From positions 8,547-72,546 of the forward strand of contig CAYUIE010000016.1 of the NCBI GenBank assembly GCA_964444665.1: 64,000 nucleotides of DNA, written 5' to 3'. The DNA comes from CAYZTY01 sp964444665. Its GTDB lineage: Bacteria; Planctomycetota; Phycisphaerae; Sedimentisphaerales; CAYZTY01. Position 1 is the stretch's first letter; every line of letters starts with the position of its first letter. Below are positions 25,123 through 33,822 of this stretch, piece by piece. The position numbers and the translations under genes were made by a program. The notes beneath the pieces are model-generated. The model ran no database searches, was not told where the DNA came from, and saw only the letters and a list, made by a program, of their open reading frames with translations.

Positions 25123-26156
25123 TTTGCGACTTTCGTCCTGAGTTCTTCATTCAACCTCTTCAAGATTCTTCGAATATCGATTCCGCCGGCATCGGCATCA
25201 ACGCATCTGCCGCAGCCAACGCACATATTCACACCATACCTGTCAAGAAAATATGCGAACTTATGCATCAGGCGGTGTTTGAGCCGCTCGCCTAAAAGTT
25301 TGCGAGGGTTTGCCCCTCCGGCAACTCTGGCATAGTCAAGTCTCATACAACTATCCCACATCTGCATCTTTGCAAAGTAATCCTTGCGCTTGACATCATA
25401 CAAATAAAAACAATGGCAGGTCGGGCAAACTCGCGTACAGGCCTGACATTCCACACAGGTTTCGGCCTCAATGTCGAAAACGTCGCTCTCAGTGCCATTA
25501 TCCATAAGCTCTTTTATCGGCGCGTCGAGTTTGTACTCGGCTGTGTTCTTTTCGAGCTGTTGCTGTGTCTCGCTCCTTCGATTTTGCCGTTCCGTAATCA
25601 TTTCAGGGGGAGCAGGACTGAAGAGCTGTTCGTGCCTTTTGATAAACTCTTCGCCTTTTTGTAAGCCGGCCTCGAGGATATAAACGTTCCGTAACTTCGC
25701 GACATTCAAATCGTAGCCGCTTTCCGGAAAGGGCTGTCCATCAAACAAGTTACAGCAGCAGGATTCGCCCGGCTCGAAACAATCGCCGGAAACAATAAAC
25801 ATCTTTTCCCTGTAAGCGACATAAAACGGGTCAAGAAACTCTTCCTCTTTGAAAACCATATCTAATATCGCTATTGACCTTAAATCACAATCTTTCAGTC
25901 CAAATACCGCGAAGGGCTTTATATCCTGCGGCTCCACATCCCCGGGCATAACCGCTGCAATTTGTCTCAGCGGAAAAAGGAATTCTTTTACCGGCATACA
26001 GGTCCGAATGTTGTTAAACTCCACCTCACCGGTGCCGGCCGGGTCGTAGCTTGCGAATACATAGTGCTGGCCCGTTTTCCTGGGAACGTAGAGTTCAAAC
26101 TCTTCGGCCAAAGCATCCAAAAACGGCTTCAAATTCTTTGTATAAACAGCTTCCAT
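25119..26156 (-). CDS. hydB: Sulfhydrogenase beta-like iron-sulfur subunit
   Basis: A 345-residue protein of the HydB/AsrA type. An N-terminal domain (residues 1-225) with a CCC cluster (FEPGESCCCNLF) precedes two ferredoxin motifs: CVECQACTRVCP and CVGCGRCVDAD. In the second, the usual fourth Cys is replaced by Asp. It would connect the flavoprotein to the polyferredoxin. ATG 26156 has AGGTG six bases before it; a GTG three codons earlier overlaps that site. One hundred bases separate it from rex. Confidence 0.87.
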   Translation of the reverse strand: MEAVYTKNLKPFLDALAEEFELYVPRKTGQHYVFASYDPAGTGEVEFNNIRTCMPVKEFLFPLRQIAAVMPGDVEPQDIKPFAVFGLKDCDLRSIAILDMVFKEEEFLDPFYVAYREKMFIVSGDCFEPGESCCCNLFDGQPFPESGYDLNVAKLRNVYILEAGLQKGEEFIKRHEQLFSPAPPEMITERQNRRSETQQQLEKNTAEYKLDAPIKELMDNGTESDVFDIEAETCVECQACTRVCPTCHCFYLYDVKRKDYFAKMQMWDSCMRLDYARVAGGANPRKLLGERLKHRLMHKFAYFLDRYGVNMCVGCGRCVDADAGGIDIRRILKRLNEELRTKVAK

Positions 26157-26265
26157 CTTTATCACCTATATGTGCCTGTCGGCATTATCATTCCATTTTT
26201 CTACTTATTCTACTTATCATTTGCTGCAAAGGCCAAGCACCAACGTTATAAACTATTACGCATCT

Positions 26266-26892
26266 TTAGCAGTATGTCGGCAAATAGTATGGCATACGAG
26301 CCAATTCCATTGCAATATCTATTGTTATCACTTTGACTTTTTTTGGAACTTTCAAGTAACACGGTGCGAAATTCAAGATGCCATTCACACCTTTAGCCAC
26401 GAGCTTATCCGCGATATTCTGGGCAGCCCGGGCAGGAGTGGCAATGATAGCCAGGTTAATTTTTCTTTTTCTCATACCGCCCAAACTGGATATGTCCTCC
26501 ACGGTGATGTTTCCGATTCTTTTGCCGATTTTTTTGGGGTCATTGTCAAAGACAGCGGCTATTTCGAAACCATACATCTTAAAACCGGGGTAGCCGAGTA
26601 ACGCTGAACCGAGTTTGCCGACTCCAACCAAAGCAGCCTTCCGTTCCACACACAATTTCAAAATGGCCCGAATCTGCTTTATCAGCTCCGCAACATTGTA
26701 TCCCACACCCGGTGTACCAAAGGGACCAAAATAAGATAAATCCTTCCTGATTTTATTTGGATTCAGGTGCGTAAGGTCGGCCAGTTTCCTGCTCGATATA
26801 TTTTGCGTTCCCTTTTCCGAGACTAACAGCAAGACTCGCAGGTATACCGGCAAGCGCCTGATACTTTCGTCTGGAATCTTACGATACCTCAT
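26266..26892 (-). CDS. rex: Redox-sensing transcriptional repressor Rex
   Basis: A 208-residue NAD(H)-responsive repressor: winged helix (residues 1-80, SSRKLADLTHLNPNKIRKDLSYFG) and a Rossmann domain with GVGKLGSALLGYPGF and the C-terminal segment. A high NADH/NAD+ ratio would release it from DNA and allow transcription. A perfect operator lies 27 bases upstream of its start, so it probably controls itself and the hydrogenase genes that follow on the same strand. Confidence 0.96.
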   Translation of the reverse strand: MRYRKIPDESIRRLPVYLRVLLLVSEKGTQNISSRKLADLTHLNPNKIRKDLSYFGPFGTPGVGYNVAELIKQIRAILKLCVERKAALVGVGKLGSALLGYPGFKMYGFEIAAVFDNDPKKIGKRIGNITVEDISSLGGMRKRKINLAIIATPARAAQNIADKLVAKGVNGILNFAPCYLKVPKKVKVITIDIAMELARMPYYLPTYC

Positions 26893-26918
26893 ATAAATAT
26901 ACTCAATTTAGATTGTGA

Positions 26919-26936
26919 TTGTGAACGCTTTCACAA
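26919..26936. promoter_or_regulatory. Rex operator
   Basis: TTGTGAACGCTTTCACAA, a perfect match to the Rex consensus TTGTGAAnnnnTTCACAA. It lies between the rex start (26892) and a candidate -35 (TTGACA on the minus strand, 26970-26975) with a weak -10 about 17 bases further on. Binding here would block the leftward transcript of rex and the hydrogenase cluster. Confidence 0.92.
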
Positions 26937-27445
26937 AGTTCTATTACTACTACGAAATTTCCGCCCTCCTGTCAATAAAATTGGTAATTTTTTCCGCTGA
27001 ATTTCGCTCTTTCCCCGGCCTGCGAGTAACTATCTGATAAGACAGCACTTACATTGCCATATAGGTGTGAACGGCACGAAAATTATCCTGTTATTCTGGA
27101 ATAAACGTCGGATATTACACAACGAGCCGATTTCGAGATTGTCACTAACTATTGGGCGCATAGCTTCTGCAGGGATTCAAGGAAAATTTCGACCCTCGGT
27201 CTATGACACCTTCACAATCCGCTCTGACAGTTGACGAAAAAGAATTGGGGCAAACCATTGCTGGCCAGATGCAAATTAAACTCCCAATACAAGGTGCCAT
27301 AATTCTTCAACAAAAACGCCCTGAAGACGTATCCATCTTGAGAGCAAATTATACCACTTTACGTTTAATTTTGTTGCAAAGCTTCTGAACCGAGTGTACT
27401 GTAGATTATTTAAGGTTTGAAAACCTGCTGCACCGGCCGCAGGCT
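26937..27445. other. Region upstream of rex and tRNA-Lys, no gene seen
   Basis: About 500 bases holding the probable leftward rex promoter and the start of the rightward tRNA transcript. A 61-codon open frame at 27203-27388 has no ribosome site or recognisable features, so I do not call it. The stretch may be worn-out coding sequence. Confidence 0.5.
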
Positions 27446-27518
27446 GGGGGTGTAGCTCAGTTGGTAGAGCAACGGCCTTTTAAGCCGTAGGTCCTGGGTT
27501 CGAGTCCCAGCACCCTCA
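27446..27518 (+). tRNA. tRNA-Lys (anticodon TTT)
   Basis: A 73-base cloverleaf. Acceptor stem GGGGGTG pairs with CACCCTC (one G-T), the D arm is GCTC/GAGC, the anticodon stem ACGGC/GCCGT has loop CTTTTAA, and the T arm CTGGG/CCCAG has loop TTCGAGT. The discriminator base is A; the CCA end is not encoded. Confidence 0.97.
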
Positions 27519-27577
27519 TTTCATTTCACAGCCTCTGCATCGAAGGGCTCCGGCCCTGCACAGTACGGCTTATACTA

Positions 27578-28531
27578 TCACCACTTTATCTTAATACCCT
27601 TTTCGCGTGACTCGGCGACAAACAATCTCAATTGTTCCAACAGCGCTTCCAATTCCTGGCTATTGTCCAGGAGATTCTCATACAATCTGCCATCATTAAG
27701 AAACAACGCTGCCGTCCCGTCACCGTTGTTGGCTTTCTCAATAGTCTGTCGCAGCTCGCTAAGTGTCATCCCGAACTCGTCACTTACCTGAACCACCGAA
27801 TCAACCAAACGAGTCACCTGAACATCAGCGTTTTGCAGTGTCTTCTTACCCGTATCTGATAACCTTTCAATCTCTTTAAGTGTGTTGGTCGCCTGCTCGC
27901 TGGCCTGAGCCAGATTAGCTATAATAGCTTTAACATTCTGCTTGTTTTGCGAGTCCCCGAGGATGTCGTTGGCATTATCTACAAGGACGATAAGCCTGCC
28001 CGCTAAATTAGTTATCTGTTTCTGGGTCTCCTCCGGGAAAAATTCACTAACCGTGCCGGTGCTGCCGTACAACATCATACCCTGCTGTAAATATACCGTC
28101 TCCGGCCGATTCGGGTCGGTCGGCTCCAGTTCTCTGCCTGGGTCAACAACGAGCTCAACATAGCTGCTGCCCAATCCCCGCTTCATCAATTTTACATCAA
28201 CGTTGGAAGGAATATTGATATACTTTTTGTCAATAGCCAGAATTACTTTGGTTTGATGATATCTGCGCCCCGCCTTATCCTCCAGAATCTCCGGGGCCAT
28301 AACCTGGATGACTCGGCCAACCTGGTAGCCGCCAAGCTGTACGGGAGTATTCGCCTGAATCCCTGGAGCCGCGGCAAATTGCGCGATTATCCGAAAAGAA
28401 CGCAGCTTGCTGACGACGATCGGTAAATCACCGAATATCCATATAAGTCCTATCAGGGCCGCTGTTGCTAAAAGCACGAAGATGCCTACCATAATATTAC
28501 GCTTCCTTTGAATAGTATTATAATCAGTCAA
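27578..28531 (-). CDS. mlaD: MlaD-family (MCE domain) lipid-transport protein
   Basis: A 317-residue protein with one N-terminal membrane helix (about residues 12-30) and an MCE domain (APGIQANTPVQLGGYQVGRV to about residue 130), then a long helical region. MCE proteins bind lipids in the periplasm and work with MlaFE-type ABC transporters. No transporter genes are next to it here. The start is TTG at 28531, with AAGGAGG six bases upstream and a TTGA overlap with the merR stop, so it is coupled to that gene. Confidence 0.88.
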   Translation of the reverse strand: MTDYNTIQRKRNIMVGIFVLLATAALIGLIWIFGDLPIVVSKLRSFRIIAQFAAAPGIQANTPVQLGGYQVGRVIQVMAPEILEDKAGRRYHQTKVILAIDKKYINIPSNVDVKLMKRGLGSSYVELVVDPGRELEPTDPNRPETVYLQQGMMLYGSTGTVSEFFPEETQKQITNLAGRLIVLVDNANDILGDSQNKQNVKAIIANLAQASEQATNTLKEIERLSDTGKKTLQNADVQVTRLVDSVVQVSDEFGMTLSELRQTIEKANNGDGTAALFLNDGRLYENLLDNSQELEALLEQLRLFVAESREKGIKIKW

Positions 28532-28788
28532 CGTACGCCTCCTTTCAGCCTGCCAGGCCCTTCAAGAAAAAGCTCCCTAATGGCACGCAGAGTGTAGCCA
28601 CTTTCGTTCAGCTTCTTTATTAACCGTATTTGCTCGATGGCTTTCTTGTCGAATAATCGTCTACCTGTTGGCGTAACTTCAGTGGGCTTTACTAATCCGA
28701 GCATTAAATAGTATTGCAAAGACTGCCGTGAGATGCCGGCCTTTTTTGCCGCAGCACCGGTGCGCAAAAAATCACTCTTTACGTCCAA
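28528..28788 (-). CDS. Short MerR-family DNA-binding protein
   Basis: An 86-residue protein consisting of little more than a MerR winged-helix domain (TGAAAKKAGISRQSLQYYLM, then GRRLFDKKAIEQIRLIKKL). It lacks the usual dimerisation coiled coil and effector domain, as in short MerR-like helpers. Start TTG at 28788 with GGGAGG five bases upstream; it overlaps yidD by ten bases. Its target is unknown; cotranscription with mlaD hints at a local role. Confidence 0.8.
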   Translation of the reverse strand: MDVKSDFLRTGAAAKKAGISRQSLQYYLMLGLVKPTEVTPTGRRLFDKKAIEQIRLIKKLNESGYTLRAIRELFLEGPGRLKGGVR

Positions 28789-29069
28789 GGTTGCCTCCCG
28801 GAAACCGGGTCATACCCACCCTTGAAAAGTGGATTACACCTCAGCAGCCTTAAACCTGCTTTCGCTGTTCCCTTAAGAGGCCCTAATCGCCTAATCGCCT
28901 CGATGGCATATTCACTACAGCTCGGCTTAAATCGACAGTAACGGCCTAAAAAGGGCGACAATAACTTCTGATAAAGCCGAATTATAAGGATTAATACCTT
29001 TCCTATAAATCGGCCTATATCACGAAATAATCGCCTATTGTTTTTTAATTCTTTTCTCCGCATCTGCAA
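28779..29069 (-). CDS. yidD: Membrane protein insertion efficiency factor YidD
   Basis: A 96-residue protein with the YidD core: LYQKLLSPFLGRYCRFKPSC and SEYAIEAIRRLGPLKGTAKAG, ending RCNPLFKGGYDPV. It is thought to assist YidC-dependent insertion at the inner membrane. The N-terminus is about 25 residues longer than usual, and a later start may be used. It overlaps rnpA by 35 bases and merR by ten. yidC does not follow, unlike the common gene order. Confidence 0.9.
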   Translation of the reverse strand: MQMRRKELKNNRRLFRDIGRFIGKVLILIIRLYQKLLSPFLGRYCRFKPSCSEYAIEAIRRLGPLKGTAKAGLRLLRCNPLFKGGYDPVSGRQPWT

Positions 29070-29421
29070 TAAGCCTTAAGAAAGCCTCTTTTAACTGTCC
29101 AAGGCTTAAATTATCAGGCCCTGAGCCCTGCCATTGTTTCTTTGAGAACATCAATACATAATCATACTCTGCCGGGAGCTGGTCCTGGGTCTGACGGAAA
29201 ACCTCCCGCAAGAGCCTTTTAATCCTGTTACGCTGAACACTGGTGCCGAGTGATTTACCCACCGAAAGCCCCAATCTGGGCCGACCATACCTGTTTTCAG
29301 CCAGGTGAAGTTTAAGTAACTCATTACTGAAGCACAACTTACGGGTTAAAACCGCCTTAAACTCCCTATTTCCTGCCAGCCTGCTGCTTTTTCGTAAATA
29401 ATGTCGCTCCAAAAGCGCCAC
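29035..29421 (-). CDS. rnpA: Ribonuclease P protein component
   Basis: A 128-residue basic protein of RNase P that helps the RNA subunit trim tRNA 5' ends. The RNR signature is visible as NRIKRLLREVFR (about residues 64-75), with LGLSVGKSLG just before it. The start is probably GTG at 29421, although its ribosome site (AGAGG) is very close. rpmH, which usually precedes rnpA, is not seen in the preceding 300 bases. Confidence 0.92.
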   Translation of the reverse strand: MALLERHYLRKSSRLAGNREFKAVLTRKLCFSNELLKLHLAENRYGRPRLGLSVGKSLGTSVQRNRIKRLLREVFRQTQDQLPAEYDYVLMFSKKQWQGSGPDNLSLGQLKEAFLRLIADAEKRIKKQ

Positions 29422-29812
29422 CCTCTGCCCCGGGCCGTCCTTAGCATATATCTATCACTGATAAAGATATACCCCTAATATCGGCCAGGTAAGCATAAAA
29501 AAACACCAGATTATGCCTGATTTACTGTATCGGTAATCTCGCTGAGACCCGAAGTACGCAACTTTATCAGTATTAATTTCACCTGCCAAGTTGAACTTAT
29601 GTCTGGATTACCCGGATTTTACAAACAAAATTATATCCTGACAGCCATTTTCACTACATTTTGTAAAAACTTCAAATAAGACTTGATATAATTCGGTTAG
29701 AAATCTGCCAAAAGCCCGTCAGTGCACAAATCTCTTGACAAAATACCCTTAAATCAAGTAAAATATATGCTTTATCCCTTCCTCTGTACCTGAAAAGGGC
29801 AGGTTAAAGCTT
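29422..29812. other. Divergent intergenic region with promoter
   Basis: About 390 A+T-rich bases between divergent rnpA and the coiled-coil lipoprotein gene. A good rightward promoter is at 29735-29764. I see no rpmH gene and no RNA gene here. Confidence 0.55.
29735..29764 (+). promoter_or_regulatory. Sigma70-like promoter
   Basis: TTGACA (29735-29740) and TAAAAT (29759-29764), 18 bases apart, about 50 bases upstream of the lipoprotein start at 29813. Confidence 0.6.
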
Positions 29813-31315
29813 ATGGATTTAAAATTAAGAACGAGAGTTAGTCTTGCCCTTGCGGTCCTGTTGACACTCAGCGGCTGCATAGAAAACCCGGAAGATAAAA
29901 CAGCCAGAGAGGTCCGCAGCGCAAACGCAAAGGCTCTTGCAGTACTTAAGGCCGGTGGGGATGCAGACGCCGTACGAAAAGAACTGCAAAAAGCGCTGCT
30001 GGGAGGCAAGCAAGCCCCCTCAGCAAAACAAACAGCCTTATTTATCGGAGCAAATCTGATTTTTGACAAGGCGGAACAGGCCCAAACGGAACTTGTAAAG
30101 ATTCGGATGAATATACCCGCTATCCTTGAGAAAATCTCCAGAATATCTGCCGAAATCCGAGAATCCAATTTAGAGCGAGACCGCTCACGTATGCTGCTTA
30201 ATGCCGGAGATGTGCAGATAAATCAGCTTAAGTATATGCTGGATGGAACTGATGAGCAGGAACCGGGACTCCGGTCCAAATTGGAAGACCTCCAGATGCG
30301 TGCGGATGAATTGTTTAAGAAAAAAGGACTCATGCAACACCAATTGGAGGAGGCCAAAACAAAGGCTGCTGAATTGCAGCAGGAGTCCGATAAACTTCTT
30401 CAAATGGCCGAGCAGGCCAATCAGGATGAAAAGGCATTACTGCAGCAGCGCGCCTTTGAATTGCTCAAAGGTGGGGCCGGCTCAAATGACCAGCTGACGC
30501 CCGGAAGAATATTCTGGCTGGCAAAGGCACAGGAGTCGCTGGACAGAATCAGCGACCTTGAGAATGAGCTGGCCACAATAACTCCCCGAATTGAAAAACT
30601 GACGGCAGATATAGTGGCAGCAGAGAAAAGACTCAATGATATCGAAGGCTCGGCAAGCAGGAGCCAAATGAGAATTCGATTGAGTGATATCCAAACCCAA
30701 ATCACCGACCAGCAACATCAGATTAAGAAAACGCTTGAGCAGTTGGCTGCGGTCGAAGGCAATTACGGTAAAATAGTAAATGATGTGGTCGAATTGTTCG
30801 GCGAAGCGGGCAATGAATATGGAAAAATAAGCTCACCAACGGACACCCTGATAACAAATATTGCCAGTATGGCCTCGGCGGACAGCTTTTTTAGAATCGG
30901 CCGGTATTACGAGGAATATATGAAACTGCAAAGCCGGCTGGTTCGGCAGCTAAACATGCTGGCTGAGTCGGCAGAAGCCGAAGCTGCCGGAGAGCTTGGC
31001 AATGCAGTGCGAAAGTATGCCGGAAATGCAGATAAATATGGCAACAAAGCGGCTGAATATTATGACCGGGCGGTCAAAATTTACGAGAAATTGCACCGAC
31101 AGACCGGCCGAAAAAAAGACGACTTCGCACACTCGGTCGCTACAAACCACATACTTGTGTTATTCGCAAAGGCACACCTGGCTGAGCAACTGGATAAGGA
31201 AGATTGGCGAAGTCAGGCAATCAAGCAGGCCAACAAGCTTGCCGAACAGGCAGCCAAATCTGACCCCGATTTTGAGCAGTCGATTACGGGCCAGCTTCTG
31301 CAAGACCTGAAGTAA
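29813..31315 (+). CDS. Coiled-coil lipoprotein, unknown function
   Basis: A 500-residue exported lipoprotein: signal peptide with lipobox LTLSGC (C22), then almost entirely helical. Strong heptads occur at about residues 95-215 and 240-320 (for example EQLAAVEGNYGK and QMRADELFKKKG). The last 150 residues look like TPR-type helical repeats. It probably forms a long rod in the periplasm. No enzyme motif seen and no family recognised. It has its own promoter; the PTS gene follows after 180 bases. Confidence 0.7.
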   Translation: MDLKLRTRVSLALAVLLTLSGCIENPEDKTAREVRSANAKALAVLKAGGDADAVRKELQKALLGGKQAPSAKQTALFIGANLIFDKAEQAQTELVKIRMNIPAILEKISRISAEIRESNLERDRSRMLLNAGDVQINQLKYMLDGTDEQEPGLRSKLEDLQMRADELFKKKGLMQHQLEEAKTKAAELQQESDKLLQMAEQANQDEKALLQQRAFELLKGGAGSNDQLTPGRIFWLAKAQESLDRISDLENELATITPRIEKLTADIVAAEKRLNDIEGSASRSQMRIRLSDIQTQITDQQHQIKKTLEQLAAVEGNYGKIVNDVVELFGEAGNEYGKISSPTDTLITNIASMASADSFFRIGRYYEEYMKLQSRLVRQLNMLAESAEAEAAGELGNAVRKYAGNADKYGNKAAEYYDRAVKIYEKLHRQTGRKKDDFAHSVATNHILVLFAKAHLAEQLDKEDWRSQAIKQANKLAEQAAKSDPDFEQSITGQLLQDLK

Positions 31316-31496
31316 CAATTGGGACATAACACACTTTTGATACCTCCTGTCCGACAGACCTGCCCCCGTTGAATGCTGTAAAGACAGACAGCCTACGTCG
31401 TTAAGGCTTGTAAAATCTAAAAAGTATGGTATATTACTTGGTTTTGGAATTGACATTAAGAACTTCCAATTAACGTACAAAGACAGGGAAATTAAA

Positions 31497-32303
31497 ATGA
31501 AACTTATAAATGTACTACGAAAAGAATGTGTTTTCACCAATGCCAAGTTCGGTGACAAAGCAGAAGCTCTAATCGAAATTGTACAGACAGCGAAAAAAAG
31601 CTCTATTCTAAAGGACGTTCCAGACGAAGAGATTTTAACGGGGCTGGAAGAACGTGAATCCCTCGGCTCAACCGGATTCGGCAAGGGCATCGCGATTCCT
31701 CACTGTCGTCTCAAATCCGTCAGTGATTTTGTGATGGGGCTTATTACAATACCATCAGGAGTAGACTTCGAAGCCCTGGATGGAGAAAAAGTCACACTTA
31801 TAATCTTCATCATAGCACCTGAAAAAGAAACGAATAAACATCTCAAATTACTTTCTGCAATATCACAAACTCTCTTAATTCCCGGCGTGGTAGAAGAAAT
31901 GATGACTGAAAGTACTCCTGAAGCCGTTTACGAAAGCTTCCTGCGTCATACACATGCTGAGATAGATACCGCAAAACAAGCCACAAAGTGTCAGTTCAAC
32001 GTGTTTATACAGGATGAGAATGTTTTCCACGAAATACTTGAAAAACTAACCGGCATAGAAACCAGTCATTTTATTGTTGCTAATACAGAGAATGTGGCGG
32101 CATATCTTGCAAAAGTACCTCTTTTTGCCGACTTCTGGCGTGATAAGCCCAGCAGCTTCAGCAAGATAATCATCGGCGTTCTGGACAAAGGATTGACCAA
32201 TGAGGTTATCCGGCGCATCGAAAGCGTCACCGGAGACCTCGACAAATGCTCAGGCGTTATGGTTACTGTCAGAGATATCTCTTACGCCGCCGGTTCACTT
32301 TGA
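31497..32303 (+). CDS. PTS EIIA (fructose/PtsN-type) fused to a C-terminal domain
   Basis: A 268-residue protein. Residues 1-155 are an EIIA domain with the phosphorylated His in GKGIAIPHCRL (H69), close to PtsN. Residues 165-268 form a second alpha/beta domain ending VMVTVRDISYAAGSL, which looks PII-like in layout, though I cannot prove it. No PTS permease is nearby; the two CPA2 antiporters that follow suggest a regulatory role in ion transport, as PtsN has in potassium control. AGGGA precedes ATG 31497. Confidence 0.82.
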   Translation: MKLINVLRKECVFTNAKFGDKAEALIEIVQTAKKSSILKDVPDEEILTGLEERESLGSTGFGKGIAIPHCRLKSVSDFVMGLITIPSGVDFEALDGEKVTLIIFIIAPEKETNKHLKLLSAISQTLLIPGVVEEMMTESTPEAVYESFLRHTHAEIDTAKQATKCQFNVFIQDENVFHEILEKLTGIETSHFIVANTENVAAYLAKVPLFADFWRDKPSSFSKIIIGVLDKGLTNEVIRRIESVTGDLDKCSGVMVTVRDISYAAGSL

Positions 32304-32359
32304 TACGAAATGAAAACAAACAAAACAAAGACAACACCTTTATCAAAGAGTAACTGCAA

Positions 32360-33622
32360 ATGAGTTTGGACATTTCATTTCTAAACCTTTCAGCTCTTAC
32401 CCTTCTGGGAATTGCTATAATTGTCAGCTTTTATATGGGCATTTCAGCCCGACTGATTAAACTACCATCACTTATCGGTTATATGTTTTTGGGTGTCATT
32501 TTTGGTCCATCGGTACTGCATCTTATAAGTGAACCTACAATGGAGCACCTTTCCTTCATAACGGAAATTTCTCTTGGTCTTGTTGCTTTCAGCATCGGTA
32601 CGGAACTGAGCCTTTCTGTTCTGAGACGTCTTGGGGTCGGCATTATATCCATAATTTTTGCAGAATCCTTCGCTGCTTTTTTTGTTGTGACCGCCGCAGT
32701 TTACTTTTTAAAACATGACCTGCCGTTAGCCCTTGTTTTCGGAGCAATGGCTCCCGCCAGTGCACCTGCAGGCACCGTTGCCGTCATTCAGGAATACAAG
32801 GCGAAAGGAAATCTGACAAAGGCTCTTTATGCGGTGGTCGGATTTGATGACGGCTTGGCCATCATTATTTTCGGATTCGCGGCGGCGTTTGCTAAAAACC
32901 TGCTCATTGGAGAAGCAACCGGCCACAACGGTAGTATTCTGCCGGCTATGTGGCTGCCTTTGAAGGAAATTGGCCTTAGTATTCTTGTGGGAGGAGTTGT
33001 TGGTTTTGCTTTCTGCCGGATGGTTCGCAGGTTGACCAGCTCCAAAGATATTCTAATCGTTGTTTTTGGTGCTGTTCTTTTTGCTACGGGTTTATCGCTG
33101 CGTTGGCATCTTTCCCTAATTATGACTAATATGATAGCCGGATTTGTCCTGGTCAATACGAGGCGTGAGGAGCTCGTTCATCGTATTATGGCCCCGCTGC
33201 TTGAAATTATGCCGCTCGTTTTCATATTATTTTTCTGTCTTGCCGGTGCACATCTGCAATTATCAATCCTGCCGGCTTTAGGCACTCTCGGTTTGGTTTA
33301 CATACTCGGCCGGTCGGCGGGACTTATTGGCGGCGCTCGAATCGGAGCTATGTTTGGCAATGTTGACAGTAAAGTCAAAAAATATATAGGTCTGGGGATT
33401 CTGTCACAAGCAGGCGTAGCAATCGGACTTTCGCTCATTGTCAAGCATGAGTTTGGTCTGTTAGACGCTAAATACAATCTGCCGCACGCTGCAATGATTG
33501 GTTCTGTCGTACTCACAACGGTCACTGCAACCTGCATTTTCTTTGAAATTATTGGCCCAATCCTCACGAAAGTCGCTCTGTCAAAGGCGGGGGAGATACC
33601 TTCACTGGAGCCGACAAGTTGA
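32360..33622 (+). CDS. CPA2-family Na+(K+)/H+ antiporter
   Basis: A 420-residue membrane protein with about 12-13 helices. The CPA2 fold is indicated by GYMFLGVIFGPSVLHLI (TM2), the ion-site pair in VVGFDDGLAIIIFGFA (about residues 158-173) and GILSQAGVAIGLSLIV near the end. It lacks C-terminal TrkA-N or CBS domains. It lies 56 bases after the EIIA gene, likely in one operon. Confidence 0.9.
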   Translation: MSLDISFLNLSALTLLGIAIIVSFYMGISARLIKLPSLIGYMFLGVIFGPSVLHLISEPTMEHLSFITEISLGLVAFSIGTELSLSVLRRLGVGIISIIFAESFAAFFVVTAAVYFLKHDLPLALVFGAMAPASAPAGTVAVIQEYKAKGNLTKALYAVVGFDDGLAIIIFGFAAAFAKNLLIGEATGHNGSILPAMWLPLKEIGLSILVGGVVGFAFCRMVRRLTSSKDILIVVFGAVLFATGLSLRWHLSLIMTNMIAGFVLVNTRREELVHRIMAPLLEIMPLVFILFFCLAGAHLQLSILPALGTLGLVYILGRSAGLIGGARIGAMFGNVDSKVKKYIGLGILSQAGVAIGLSLIVKHEFGLLDAKYNLPHAAMIGSVVLTTVTATCIFFEIIGPILTKVALSKAGEIPSLEPTS

Positions 33623-33822
33623 CGCCGATGATTGATTTTTGCGTCCGGCTCCCACGGGCAACAGAGCGTCAGGCTGGCTTAATCCGCCTGTGCCAGCCGT
33701 TAATTTTACGAAAGCGTTTTTTGACTTGACGATTAGGCACGGACTTCATAGCTTTTAGTTTACAGCTTGTAAGTGAAGCGACCGGGCGGCAAACTTTTGT
33801 GTCTTTTGAAGTGTGAAAAAAT

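Noticed and set aside
27203..27388. 61-codon open frame before tRNA-Lys
   Set aside because: No ribosome site, no recognisable composition, and it lies in a promoter region.
29422..29760. rpmH gene upstream of rnpA
   Set aside because: No short Lys/Arg-rich frame resembling ribosomal protein L34 is visible on the minus strand.
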